From NCBI GenBank assembly GCA_965223105.1, contig OZ244987.1, forward strand, positions 4,774,001 through 4,838,000: 64,000 bases of DNA. Reading direction: 5' to 3'. A program made the translations under genes and the position numbers. Below the pieces are notes generated by a model that was not told the origin of the DNA, did not search any database, and saw only the letters and a list, made by a program, of their open reading frames with translations. Source of the DNA: JABDMH01 sp965223105 (GTDB lineage: Bacteria; Bacteroidota; Bacteroidia; Chitinophagales; Saprospiraceae). Of the stretch, positions 36,807-45,604 are shown in pieces (the first letter of the stretch is position 1; each line of letters starts with the position of its first letter).

Positions 36807-37440
36807 TTTGATGATATCGGTTTGGATATAAGCCTGTAGGACCGATAGGAAGTATGCCTTCATATCTCGTGTTATCTTCTGGCTACATCAGTCGGTACTT
36901 GGATTTAAGAACAAGGAACACTGATTAAGGATTTTAGAATTATTTTTGATTTTTGATTTTTCACGTTTTCATATTCTTTTGAGCCGTTTCTATGCTTTTT
37001 ACAAAAATTGAAATTAACTCGTTGGTTTCCAGTTTTGCGTTTTGAATTCTTGTTTCATTTTTAAACAATTTAGTCGTTCGATGATTCTTAGGCAAATGTA
37101 TGTTTCTCGTAATTCTTTTAATACTATCTTCATTTCATGAACAAAATCCCTGTCTGCCGACGGGCAGGCTTTCGGGATTCACCACTTTGTCCTTCGCCAT
37201 AATTTAGAGAAACTGAAGTTCCGGATCTGAGCAATTGTTTCGCCAAGTGATTTCCGCTTAATTATTTGGCATTTCCTTAGTAATCTCAATTACCAAAACC
37301 GAAAAATTAATTAATCGTTCTTTTAAATCAAACTTATTCATTCTGCCGTTTTACCTCCAAAATCATAAAATCGTTAATCCTTGTTCGATATTCATTTCTT
37401 CAATACTTGTTCGTTTTGCTTGAAGATAACTTTTCAAGCA
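36807..37440. other. Intergenic, no gene
   Basis: A/T-rich sequence without a supported frame. It contains a short hairpin (37145-37179), listed separately. The 37756-37825 stretch before the second large palindrome also holds nothing I can identify. Confidence 0.45.
37145..37179. repeat. REP-like nested inverted repeat
   Basis: AATCCC and GGGATT flank CTGCC-GAC-GGGCAG, giving a 35-nt two-part hairpin. I believe similar hairpins are scattered in Bacteroidota intergenic regions, but I cannot check copy number here. Confidence 0.55.
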
Positions 37441-37755
37441 TGGGGCTCTCGTCATCTGGGCTTTGAACAATGTTCACTACTTGCCCCGACAGTTGGTGCT
37501 CTTTTCCCACCCGACCTTGTTTTTCTAAGGAAAAATCTCCTATGGGCATACCGGATAGTGCAATCCCAACCTAACACCGCCCCCTTTGAAGAGGGTAGAG
37601 TGCTCCAACCAATAGGTTGGCCAGCACGCTGGGGGATGACATATTTCGGCTAGTATCTCAATGACAACATTACGCCATTAGTGAACCTGCTCCCATGCTA
37701 ATGTTTTTTCTACTTTTTGGTGGCAAAGAAGCGGCCCCAGACCTTTTTCCGGTTA
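37441..37755 (+). repeat. Detached, diverged partial unit of the ~445-bp repeat
   Basis: It joins the unit in the middle (CTCGTCATCTGGGCTTTG, then AGTTGGTGCTCTTTTCCCAC and CTAAGGAAAAATCTCCTATG). It runs through the unit end (CATTAGTGAACCTGCTCCCA) into the start hairpin TCTACTTTTTGGTGGCAAAG. It is separated from the main array by ~630 bp. Confidence 0.7.
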
Positions 37756-37825
37756 AAAGGTACGGACTGAATAAACCATTGAAGGACTAGAAAAAAGAAA
37801 GAGGTCGTAAAAATTCGAGTATACC

Positions 37826-38070
37826 AGTGAGGCTACTCCGGAAAGTGCCATCTTCATAAAATGAGCCTATTTTGGATGAGATTTTCACTTTTTCGAGATT
37901 ATCGAGCGATCTCCGACCGAAGGAAGGAGGAAAGGTGCGGTGCACCTTTCAGCGAAGATAACCGCGTACAGCGGGTGAGCGGCATACCTGAGTATCAGCC
38001 GATTGAGAAAAATGGAAAGATCGCCAAAAGAGCCATTTTTGATTTGGCAACCTTTCGGAGCAGCCTCACT
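37826..38070. mobile_element. ~245-nt inverted-repeat element (MITE-like)
   Basis: The left end AGTGAGGCTACTCCGGAAAG matches the reverse complement of the right end (AGTGAGGCTGCTCCGAAAGG) and similarity continues for ~75 nt with mismatches. Near the centre is the hairpin AAAGGTGCGGTGCACCTTT. There is no coding capacity. It sits 64 bp beyond the sulfatase stop and may also act as a terminator there. Confidence 0.55.
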
Positions 38071-38133
38071 AGTGAGAGTTTAATATCTGTTTGGACATTT
38101 CCTGCGAGAAATTCTATGGATCATAAGTAATGG

Positions 38134-40041
38134 TCATCTGACCTGAATTTCTCGCCCACAATTGATCAGCACTTGATCCAGTGCCATGCCAATAAACATC
38201 GGATAAGACCAACTTTTGTAACGGCCCCAAATATCACCGGCAATTCTGGGGTAAATCTCATCCTCAACAAAAGAAATCAGCGGTTTGGCTTCTCCACCAA
38301 TTCGGCGAGTGGAAATGGCCGCTTGCAGAAGCATCACCTCATCATTTGTCTGAAGTGCTTCACGCAACGTCCGAAATGATTCATCGGGCCATTTTCGGAT
38401 GGCAATTTCAGCTGCCAAAGTGCGATTGGGAAGAGAGGGATCACGCAATGCAGCACGAATCCAGTCCTCTGCCGGTGGTTCTAAACCACCAGCAAATGCC
38501 TGCAAAGCCTGGAGAGCCCAAAATCTTACTGCCGGGTCAGATGATTGTATAAAGCTTTCCAATGCTCTGACATCCTCAACCTTTCCAACCTGTTCAGCAG
38601 CTCGCAAAACGACCTCGGGTTGAAAGCGGCGCGAGTCCCGGGCCATCTCAAATACTGAGCCCTCCCCTGCCCTACTCATCATTTCACCTTCATTCAACAG
38701 ACCAGTATCACACGTTTTAATGATATGATTATGCAGCACCACCTTAAGTTGGTTCACCCTTTCACTTTGTTCCAGGTTGTCAACCAGATTTCTCAATTCA
38801 TGGGGGTCGGCTTCCAGATCGTATAATTCCTCGACTGGTTTTCCTTGAAATAACTTCTTTGCTTCATCGGATAATTGATTTTTGGCCTTGAGCCGATGTA
38901 ATTCATTATAGGACCACTTGCCCTGGTTAAATATCACTGCATTCTGAATATATGGGATGTGTGGCATGTAATTTCTGACATAAAGAAACCGTCCGTCGAA
39001 GACCGAGCGGCTCATATCGTAGGCATCATCGGCGCGATCACGATACCCAAAGACATATTGCTTCGGTAATGTTTGCTCGCCCAAAAAAACATTGCCTTCC
39101 ATCCAGTCTGGTACTTCACAGCCCGCCAGATTCAAAACTGTAGGCGCAAAATCCACAAAAGCGACCAAATCGGTCACTTGACCCGGCGGCATGCCGTTAA
39201 CCAGTCCACGATATTGATCAGGCAGATACAAGACAAAGGGAACCCTCAATCCGGTATCGTACAACCATCGTTTGTAACGAGGCAATCCGAATCCATGATC
39301 AGAAAAAACAAAAATGATGGTCTCATCGAGCAGATCATCCGATTCCAACTGTTCAAATAATCTTCCCACCTCCTGATCAAAGACCGTGATTAGATCATAC
39401 TGATGTGCCAATATTTTGCGAAACTCGTCCGTATCCGGAAAATAGGGTGGCAAGACCATGGAAGACGGATCATGCTTTTTATCCAGTTGATAGGTATCTT
39501 TCGGGTCGTAGCGATTGGCATGTCCTTCATGGGTGATTCCGAAATTAAATACACTGAAGAAAGGTTGGTGTGATTTCCGATAACGCCAATGTGCTGCAGA
39601 ACCGAGGCTATCCCACCTGCCTGCAGGGCCAAAATTGTAATCGGTTTTGGCATTGTTGCTGGTGTAATACCCCTGCCTTCGCAACAGTTCTGGCAATATT
39701 TTTAACTCTGCCGGCACTGGAATTTCTGACCGCAAATGTTGTGTACCCAATGATGTGGCATACATTCCCGTGATCAATGTCGACCGGGCCGGTGCGCAAA
39801 TCGGAGCATTGGAAAATGCATTGGTGTATATATATCCATTGCTGGCCAGGTTGTCAATATGCGGGGTCCAAGCCAACGTATCACCATAACAGCCCCAAGC
39901 TGGGCTAATGTCTTCGCAGGTAATCCACAAGATATTGGGCCCTATCTGGCCTTCACTATCCTGGCCCAGTGCCAAGCCAAGGGGTAGAATCGACAAAACC
40001 AATCTACTGATAAATGAACAGTTGAGGAAGCGAAAAAACAT
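38134..40041 (-). CDS. Secreted sulfatase (S1 family) with C-terminal HEAT-like region
   Basis: About 635 residues from ATG 40041, with a signal peptide (ISRLVLSILPLGLALGQ). The sulfatase domain (~35-430) begins NILWITCEDISPAWGCYGD and has the formylglycine motif ICAPARSTLITG with Cys82 (C-x-P-x-R). It also has the metal/substrate motif FVFSDHGFGLPRYKRWLYDTGLRVPF. Residues ~470-620 contain HEAT-type repeats (VRALESFIQSSDPAVRFWALQAL, LPNRTLAAEIAIRKWPDES). S1 enzymes remove sulfate esters from carbohydrates; the best resemblance is to the heparan/N-sulfoglucosamine type, but substrate assignment needs a subfamily search. No glycoside hydrolase or SusCD pair is adjacent. Cys82 needs oxidation by a formylglycine-generating enzyme. 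Confidence 0.88.
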   Translation of the reverse strand: MFFRFLNCSFISRLVLSILPLGLALGQDSEGQIGPNILWITCEDISPAWGCYGDTLAWTPHIDNLASNGYIYTNAFSNAPICAPARSTLITGMYATSLGTQHLRSEIPVPAELKILPELLRRQGYYTSNNAKTDYNFGPAGRWDSLGSAAHWRYRKSHQPFFSVFNFGITHEGHANRYDPKDTYQLDKKHDPSSMVLPPYFPDTDEFRKILAHQYDLITVFDQEVGRLFEQLESDDLLDETIIFVFSDHGFGLPRYKRWLYDTGLRVPFVLYLPDQYRGLVNGMPPGQVTDLVAFVDFAPTVLNLAGCEVPDWMEGNVFLGEQTLPKQYVFGYRDRADDAYDMSRSVFDGRFLYVRNYMPHIPYIQNAVIFNQGKWSYNELHRLKAKNQLSDEAKKLFQGKPVEELYDLEADPHELRNLVDNLEQSERVNQLKVVLHNHIIKTCDTGLLNEGEMMSRAGEGSVFEMARDSRRFQPEVVLRAAEQVGKVEDVRALESFIQSSDPAVRFWALQALQAFAGGLEPPAEDWIRAALRDPSLPNRTLAAEIAIRKWPDESFRTLREALQTNDEVMLLQAAISTRRIGGEAKPLISFVEDEIYPRIAGDIWGRYKSWSYPMFIGMALDQVLINCGREIQVR

Positions 40042-40100
40042 AGACAATCTTTTTGTAAAACTGTTAAAATCAAAAAAGAGGACAGATAATTAATAAAATA

Positions 40101-40108
40101 CAAATATA
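40101..40108 (-). promoter_or_regulatory. Candidate -7 element for the sulfatase gene
   Basis: On the minus strand TATATTTG exactly fits the Bacteroidota -7 consensus TAnnTTTG, 59 bases upstream of the ATG. No good TTTG is seen 19-21 bases further upstream, so this is only a candidate. Confidence 0.35.
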
Positions 40109-40170
40109 GACCGTACAATATTTCCTAGTGTACTGGCTAGGCAATGCGACCAATAAATGACTAAAAGGCA

Positions 40171-40499
40171 TCTAATAACCGGGTTCTTGGATCGGACACA
40201 ATGGCTTGACCATGGGTTTTTTGAATCTCTTAAACTTATACTTCGTTCTATTTCAATCACGTAGCTATAGCTATGCTCACTCAATTCGCTCGTAGGCAAA
40301 CACATTAGTTTTACGTAAGAATTCGATATTGGGTTTGCCAGATTGAGGCGGCAGGAGTGAAGCAGGGCGGGCTCCCTGCAAGCGACGACAACGAATAGAT
40401 GGCAAAGCCAATGAAGAAATTGTAGTAATAATTAATGTGTTTGCCTACTGGTCTAAATCCAAAATATTTCAAAACCGATCTCACTCAGAGGTTATTAGA
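40171..40499 (+). mobile_element. ~330-bp TIR element, copy 1
   Basis: Bounded by the 10-bp terminal inverted repeat TCTAATAACC / GGTTATTAGA, with an internal 16-bp perfect inverted repeat GTAGGCAAACACATTA (40292-40307) / TAATGTGTTTGCCTAC (40433-40448). It encodes no transposase, and no target-site duplication is evident. A nearly identical copy in the same orientation lies at 44974-45301. Confidence 0.75.
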
Positions 40500-40576
40500 T
40501 ACCCAAGATCAGTAAGAGTTCTCCAATTTCTGTAACAATAATTCTATTTTGAATTCAATTTGGCAAAACTAAAATA

Positions 40577-41569
40577 TTGAGAAGAGCATTTGTGACCGGC
40601 GGCACGGGATTTCTTGGCATCAATCTCATTCATGCATTGATTGAGTTAGATTGGCATGTAACGGCATTGCACCGGCCTGACTCAAATTTGACACCTTTGG
40701 ACGGTTTGCCCGTTCGTTGGGTTCAAGGATCGATAACCAGTCGAGAATCGCTGATAAAGGCCATCTATGAAGATATTGATGTGGTCTTTCATCTCGCAGG
40801 GGATACTTCCTTTTGGTCCAAAAACAACCTTCGCCAGTTTGACGTCAACGTAAATGGCACCAAGCATATGATTGATGTGTGTACACTAAGGGGCATCCAA
40901 ACCTTCATTCATACTTCAAGCATCAGTGCATGGGGAAGGCTATCTGGTCTCATTGATGAGACCACCGCACAGGCTGGTGGGGAGTCATGGTTAAACTATG
41001 AAAAAACCAAATGGCTGGGAGAGCAAGAGGCGCTAAAAGGTAGAAGAAGCGGCATGAAAGTCGTTATCTTGAATCCGGCGTCGATCGTCGGACCATACGA
41101 CAAGTCCAGCTGGGGAAGGATATTCCTGCTACTGCAAGGAAAGAAGTTACCTGGCATACCTCCTGGTGAAAATAATTTTGTACACGTAAATGATGTCGTC
41201 GAAGCCCATCTAAGGGCTGTAGATCAGGGCAGGGATGGCCATAATTACATAATCGGAGGGGAAAATCTGCCGATTTACGAGCTTATTCGTGAGATCGTAA
41301 ATTGTCTCGAACCACTGAAAATGCCTCCCAGATTACCATCATGGCTTTTGAAGTCATATGCTGCAGCAGCTTCTACCGTAGCAATTTTTACAGGTAAAGA
41401 ACCCTCCCTGACTCCGGAGTCGGCTGACTTGGCATGCCGGAAAAACTATCGATTTTCCAATGCGAAGGCTTTGCAAGAACTGGGATATAAAAGTTTTCCA
41501 TGGCGCCAAGGTATCCATGAGAATTATAGCTGGCTTGAAAAAGAAGGGCTCTTGACCGGTGATTTATGA
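40577..41569 (+). CDS. NAD-dependent epimerase/dehydratase (dihydroflavonol-reductase-like)
   Basis: A 330-residue extended short-chain dehydrogenase. The Rossmann motif is FVTGGTGFLGINL near the N terminus; the catalytic Ser and YxxxK are in HTSSISAWG and LNYEKTKWLGEQEA. IVGPYDKSSWGRIFLLL and NNFVHVNDVVEAHLRA follow the family's nucleotide-sugar/DFR/hydroxysteroid-type layout. These enzymes reduce or epimerise a carbonyl using NAD(P)H; the substrate cannot be told. The start is TTG 40577, directly at the Rossmann strand, with no better codon. It lies inside a 4.8-kb block bounded by two copies of the TIR element and is followed after 177 bp by the cyclase gene. No operon partner is obvious. 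Confidence 0.85.
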   Translation: MRRAFVTGGTGFLGINLIHALIELDWHVTALHRPDSNLTPLDGLPVRWVQGSITSRESLIKAIYEDIDVVFHLAGDTSFWSKNNLRQFDVNVNGTKHMIDVCTLRGIQTFIHTSSISAWGRLSGLIDETTAQAGGESWLNYEKTKWLGEQEALKGRRSGMKVVILNPASIVGPYDKSSWGRIFLLLQGKKLPGIPPGENNFVHVNDVVEAHLRAVDQGRDGHNYIIGGENLPIYELIREIVNCLEPLKMPPRLPSWLLKSYAAAASTVAIFTGKEPSLTPESADLACRKNYRFSNAKALQELGYKSFPWRQGIHENYSWLEKEGLLTGDL

Positions 41570-41746
41570 AGTTCGCCGGGAAATCCCATCGCCGATTGGG
41601 ATCATTTACCTTAGATTATAATGCCCAAACTTTGGGAAGGAAATCACAACAGCTGGGAAGTTTATTGTGGCTACTCATAAGATGGTCACTTGCCCCGGTT
41701 GAATAATTTACTGAACTTATCTCGTTAAATCTTCAATCTCCTGGTT

Positions 41747-44700
41747 ATGAAAAACTGTTCGAATTGTCACTCCCAATTACATCCTGAGAGTAAGTTCTGC
41801 CATCACTGCGGGCAACAGGTATCCGATGAGGGAGGTTATCCGAGAATGAGATCAGAAGAACACCGTATGATTACCATGATCTTTTCTGATGTCACTGGCT
41901 ACACTTCCATGAGTGAGATACTGGAACCAGAAGAAGTCAAAGAAATTCTGCGTCAGATCTTTGCTGAGATTTCCCGGATTACGACTAAATATGAAGGACG
42001 AATCCACGAGCGCATCGGTGACTGTGCGGTGGTTGTTTTTGGTGACCCGGTAACTAGAGAGGATGATGCTATTCGAGCATTAAAAGCCGTTAGTGAGTTT
42101 CATGAGGCCGTGTCAAATCTCAGCACGCCGGAGCTCGAGAAAAAATTAGGCAGAAAGCTTTCCCTGCATTCGGGTGTGAACAGCGGTTCAGTCCTGGTGG
42201 GAACTGAGGAATTGCGTGGAAATACGATGATTCTCGGTGACGCTGTAAACACGGCCGCTCGCCTGGACAGTATCGCCGGTGCAGATGATATCATTGTCAG
42301 TAAATCGACCTATCAGTTGAGCCGTAATCGGTTTCGTTTTCAAAAACTTGATCCGCAACAACTAAAAGGTAAGACCAATGCTCTAGATTGTTTTCGATTG
42401 CTGAGGGGTCAAGCAGGTCCATCTGCCACCAACACCGAAGTTCGCCGGTCAAGATTTGTAGGCCGCAGCGAGGAGCTTAGATCTTTGGACGCTTGCCTCC
42501 AAGATTTATCCCAGGGCAAACCTTTGCTGGTTACGGTTCATGCTGAAGCCGGTGGAGGCAAAAGCAGATTTATCCAAACCTGGAAAGATCGGCTAGACAT
42601 CCAAAAATACCAGTGTCATGAAGGGTATGCTTATGCCATCAGTCAAAAAAATATTTACGCACTATGGGCCGATTTTTTCGGTCGCCTTCAGGTGTCAAAT
42701 GATGGGCCATCCGATCTTTTTGACAATCCGGATATCAATCCCCACCTGTCTAAAATCATGAATTTACCTCGTGAGGAGATCGATCTCTTGGATGCGTCAC
42801 ATGTAAAGCAGATGCTTTTTGAACATTTGCTGGATATGCTCGAAGAGTTGGCAAGAGAGCGAATTCCGATTATTATTTTAGAGGATATTCATTGGGCGGA
42901 TTCGCTTTCCATCGAGCTGCTATCGATGTTACTGGCAAAAATCAATGCTCCCATTGCATTTATTTGTATCCACCGATCCCATTTTAAACTTGATCTAGAA
43001 GAGGATTTCAAAGAAAATCTAATTTATCATAAAGATATTAGACTGAAGCCCCTTTCAGACCGGGATGAAGAAAAAATGCTTCAGTCGTTGTTAAATACCG
43101 CCAATGTACCTGAGAGTTTGACTGTATACGTCAAGGATAAAATATCTGGAAATCCGTTTTATCTAGAGGAGTTCGTAAACAACCTAATTGAGTCTGGAAA
43201 ATTGGTCAAAAACGGAAAATGGAAATTGACTGACGACTTTATCAATGGTGAACTACCCCATACCATCGAAGGTGTAATCCGGTCAAGAATCGACCGGCTA
43301 ACTCATGAAACGAAAATGTTGGTGCAACAGGCTTCGGTCATCGGCCGATCTTTTTATTATGAAATATTGAAGAGGATCGCCGATTCAAGGATTGAGGTAA
43401 CCGAGCATATCAATACACTACAGAGTTCAGACATTATTCATCAAGCAAAAGATACTCCAGAAATAGAATATATGTTTAAACATGCTCTGTTGCAGGAAGT
43501 GACTTATCAAACCCTTCTGAGGGAGGATCGGAAACGGATACATCAGAAAGCTGCAATAATCATCGAGGAAATGTTCTCTCATAGAATATTAGATTTCTAT
43601 GAAATTCTAGCTTATCACTACAGCAAAGCTGAACTTACCGAGAAGGCCATTTATTACTTACGTCTCGCCGGCCAAAAAAGCCTCAAAGCCTTAGGCGCCA
43701 AGGAAGCCGATCAATATTATCAGGAAGCTTACGACATCTTGATAAAAAATCCGGGGCCGACTTTTGAAAGGGATATTCTTGAGCTTGTTATTGATTGGGG
43801 ATTTGCATTTTATCACCTGGCCAAATTCAGATCATTGCTGAGCTTACTGCAAAAGCACTATGCTGTGGCAATAAAATGTGAAGACGACAAACTTAAGGCT
43901 TGGTATTTCGGATGGTTAAGCATGGCCCAACAATTTATGATGGAAGGGGGAGATAAATCCCGCGAATACATCGATAAAGCCATAGAGTATGCCCAAAGGT
44001 CGAAAGATGATAAAGTGCTTGCTTATGCGTACGCCTGGGCTTCGTCCAATTGCCTAATGACTGGCAGGATCAAACTCGGTGAGGAGTGTGGCAAATATGC
44101 TATGGAATTGAGCCAACGTTTTCCAGAGGATTATTACCTCCTTGCTAAGAGCAAATATGGGTATGCCGTATGCTTGGCATTAAGGGGATCCATGTACGAA
44201 GCAGTAAGTGTTGTTCAGTCATGTATTGATACCGGTCGAGATGTCCGAAGCCCACGTATGCAGTCGCTTGGTCTGGTGGGCAAGGGCCTTATCAGACAGG
44301 GTACCAACAATCAGAGGGACGCAGAAATCCTACTTTCCCAAGGAGCAGCTACCGCTCCTGACCCATTGTATGCCGCCCTTGGCTTTGCCATTCAATCGTT
44401 GAGTTTGAGCCTTTTGGAAGAGAAGCATCAAATGATGGAAGCGATCTTTAAAGCCAAGTCGGTTCAACTAAAGGGAGAGGTCCCAATGACAGAAGATCTA
44501 ATGGAACTGGCTGAAGCGACCCTGATCATTAAAGAAGGAGAAGTAAAAAAGGGCTTGAAACGCATTTATACTGCTCTTGAAAGTCTGGAAAAGGAAGGAT
44601 TCTGGATATTGGCCATGAGGATATATACCTTGCTTGCCTTAAATCAATTGAATGCGCTCAAAGGAAAGGAGAAATTGCCCCTAGGCAAGCTCATCAGTGG

Positions 44701-44962
44701 TTTCCCCACCAATATCAGTATACTGCTAAGTATGAAAAGGAAGACCAAACATGCGATTGAGCGAATTATTGAAATTTCTCAAGAGCAAGAGTGCTACTAC
44801 ACAGAATGTATGGGTCGCTTCTGGTTAGGTGAATATTTCGAACTGTCTAGGAACAAACCTGAGGCGCGAAAACAATATGAGATGGCCATTGATCTCATGA
44901 AACCAGCAGACATGCCCGATGAGTTGGAACTCGCAGAGGAAGCTTTGACCAGACTATCTTAG
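41747..44962 (+). CDS. Class III nucleotide cyclase - AAA/STAND ATPase - TPR protein
   Basis: A 1071-residue signalling protein. Residues 1-25 form a zinc ribbon (Cys4, 7, 18, 21). Residues ~38-215 are a class III cyclase domain: metal-binding Asp48 (MIFSDVTGYTSMSE) and Asp92 (ERIGDCAVVVFGD), and the transition-state motif LGDAVNTAARL. The position that is Lys in adenylyl cyclases is Glu88, so the product could be cGMP or the domain could be atypical. A P-loop ATPase follows, with Walker A AEAGGGKS near 266 and Walker B IIILEDIHWAD near 378. The last ~400 residues are TPR-like helices. Such proteins couple a nucleotide signal to an ATP-dependent switch. The target is unknown. Confidence 0.88.
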   Translation: MKNCSNCHSQLHPESKFCHHCGQQVSDEGGYPRMRSEEHRMITMIFSDVTGYTSMSEILEPEEVKEILRQIFAEISRITTKYEGRIHERIGDCAVVVFGDPVTREDDAIRALKAVSEFHEAVSNLSTPELEKKLGRKLSLHSGVNSGSVLVGTEELRGNTMILGDAVNTAARLDSIAGADDIIVSKSTYQLSRNRFRFQKLDPQQLKGKTNALDCFRLLRGQAGPSATNTEVRRSRFVGRSEELRSLDACLQDLSQGKPLLVTVHAEAGGGKSRFIQTWKDRLDIQKYQCHEGYAYAISQKNIYALWADFFGRLQVSNDGPSDLFDNPDINPHLSKIMNLPREEIDLLDASHVKQMLFEHLLDMLEELARERIPIIILEDIHWADSLSIELLSMLLAKINAPIAFICIHRSHFKLDLEEDFKENLIYHKDIRLKPLSDRDEEKMLQSLLNTANVPESLTVYVKDKISGNPFYLEEFVNNLIESGKLVKNGKWKLTDDFINGELPHTIEGVIRSRIDRLTHETKMLVQQASVIGRSFYYEILKRIADSRIEVTEHINTLQSSDIIHQAKDTPEIEYMFKHALLQEVTYQTLLREDRKRIHQKAAIIIEEMFSHRILDFYEILAYHYSKAELTEKAIYYLRLAGQKSLKALGAKEADQYYQEAYDILIKNPGPTFERDILELVIDWGFAFYHLAKFRSLLSLLQKHYAVAIKCEDDKLKAWYFGWLSMAQQFMMEGGDKSREYIDKAIEYAQRSKDDKVLAYAYAWASSNCLMTGRIKLGEECGKYAMELSQRFPEDYYLLAKSKYGYAVCLALRGSMYEAVSVVQSCIDTGRDVRSPRMQSLGLVGKGLIRQGTNNQRDAEILLSQGAATAPDPLYAALGFAIQSLSLSLLEEKHQMMEAIFKAKSVQLKGEVPMTEDLMELAEATLIIKEGEVKKGLKRIYTALESLEKEGFWILAMRIYTLLALNQLNALKGKEKLPLGKLISGFPTNISILLSMKRKTKHAIERIIEISQEQECYYTECMGRFWLGEYFELSRNKPEARKQYEMAIDLMKPADMPDELELAEEALTRLS

Positions 44963-44973
44963 TTTGGAGTGCC

Positions 44974-45301
44974 TCTAAAAACCCCTCATGGATCGGAAAC
45001 AATGGCTTTGCCATGGGTTTTTTGAATCTTTTGAATTTATACTTCGTTGAATTTCAATCACGTAGCTATGGCCATGCTCGCTCAATTCGCTCGTAGGCAA
45101 ACACATTAGTTTTACGTAAGAATTTCGATATTGTGTTTGCCAGATTGAGGCGGCAGGAGTGAAGCAGGGCGGGCTCCCTGCAAGCGACAACAACGAATAG
45201 ATGGCAAAGCCAATGAAGAAATTGTAGTAATAATTAATGTGTTTGCCTACTGGTCTAAATCCAAAATTTTTCAAAACCGATCTCATACAGAGGTTATTAG
45301 A
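44974..45301 (+). mobile_element. ~330-bp TIR element, copy 2
   Basis: Same orientation and near-identical sequence to 40171-40499. The left TIR has one change (TCTAAAAACC) and the right is intact (GGTTATTAGA). The same 16-bp internal inverted repeat is present. A ~100-codon minus-strand frame runs through both copies (ending early in copy 1), but it lacks recognisable domains and spans the inverted repeats. It starts 12 bp after the cyclase stop. Confidence 0.75.
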
Positions 45302-45604
45302 AATACCTTTTATTCTTGTTTAGGTGATCTTCCGGCTATTGAGTGAGTGGACGGGTAGAAACACTTCCTAAGAATGCCCATCTAGATGGGGACCAGCTGG
45401 TTTTATACCGTTGAGGGCAGCTTCGCTCCTCTCAGATGGCGATCTTATGTCAAAAAGGAAATCCGTATTACAACCCCTAGCTCCGATACAAAAATTCCGG
45501 GCTTTGACATCAGATCTGAAACATAATGCCTAATTTTAATCGGTTTCCTCTCTACCAAAACTGCTGGACCAAGTGTAGAAGCATTCATTGAACTGGATCA
45601 AAAA
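45302..45604. other. Intergenic
   Basis: About 300 bases with no gene. I see no clear promoter for the downstream lipoprotein beyond TAATTTTA near 45534, a weak -7 match. Confidence 0.35.

Noticed and set aside
44975..45286. Minus-strand ~100-codon frame in the second TIR element
   Set aside because: It spans the inverted repeats of the element, is shorter in the other copy and shows no known domain.
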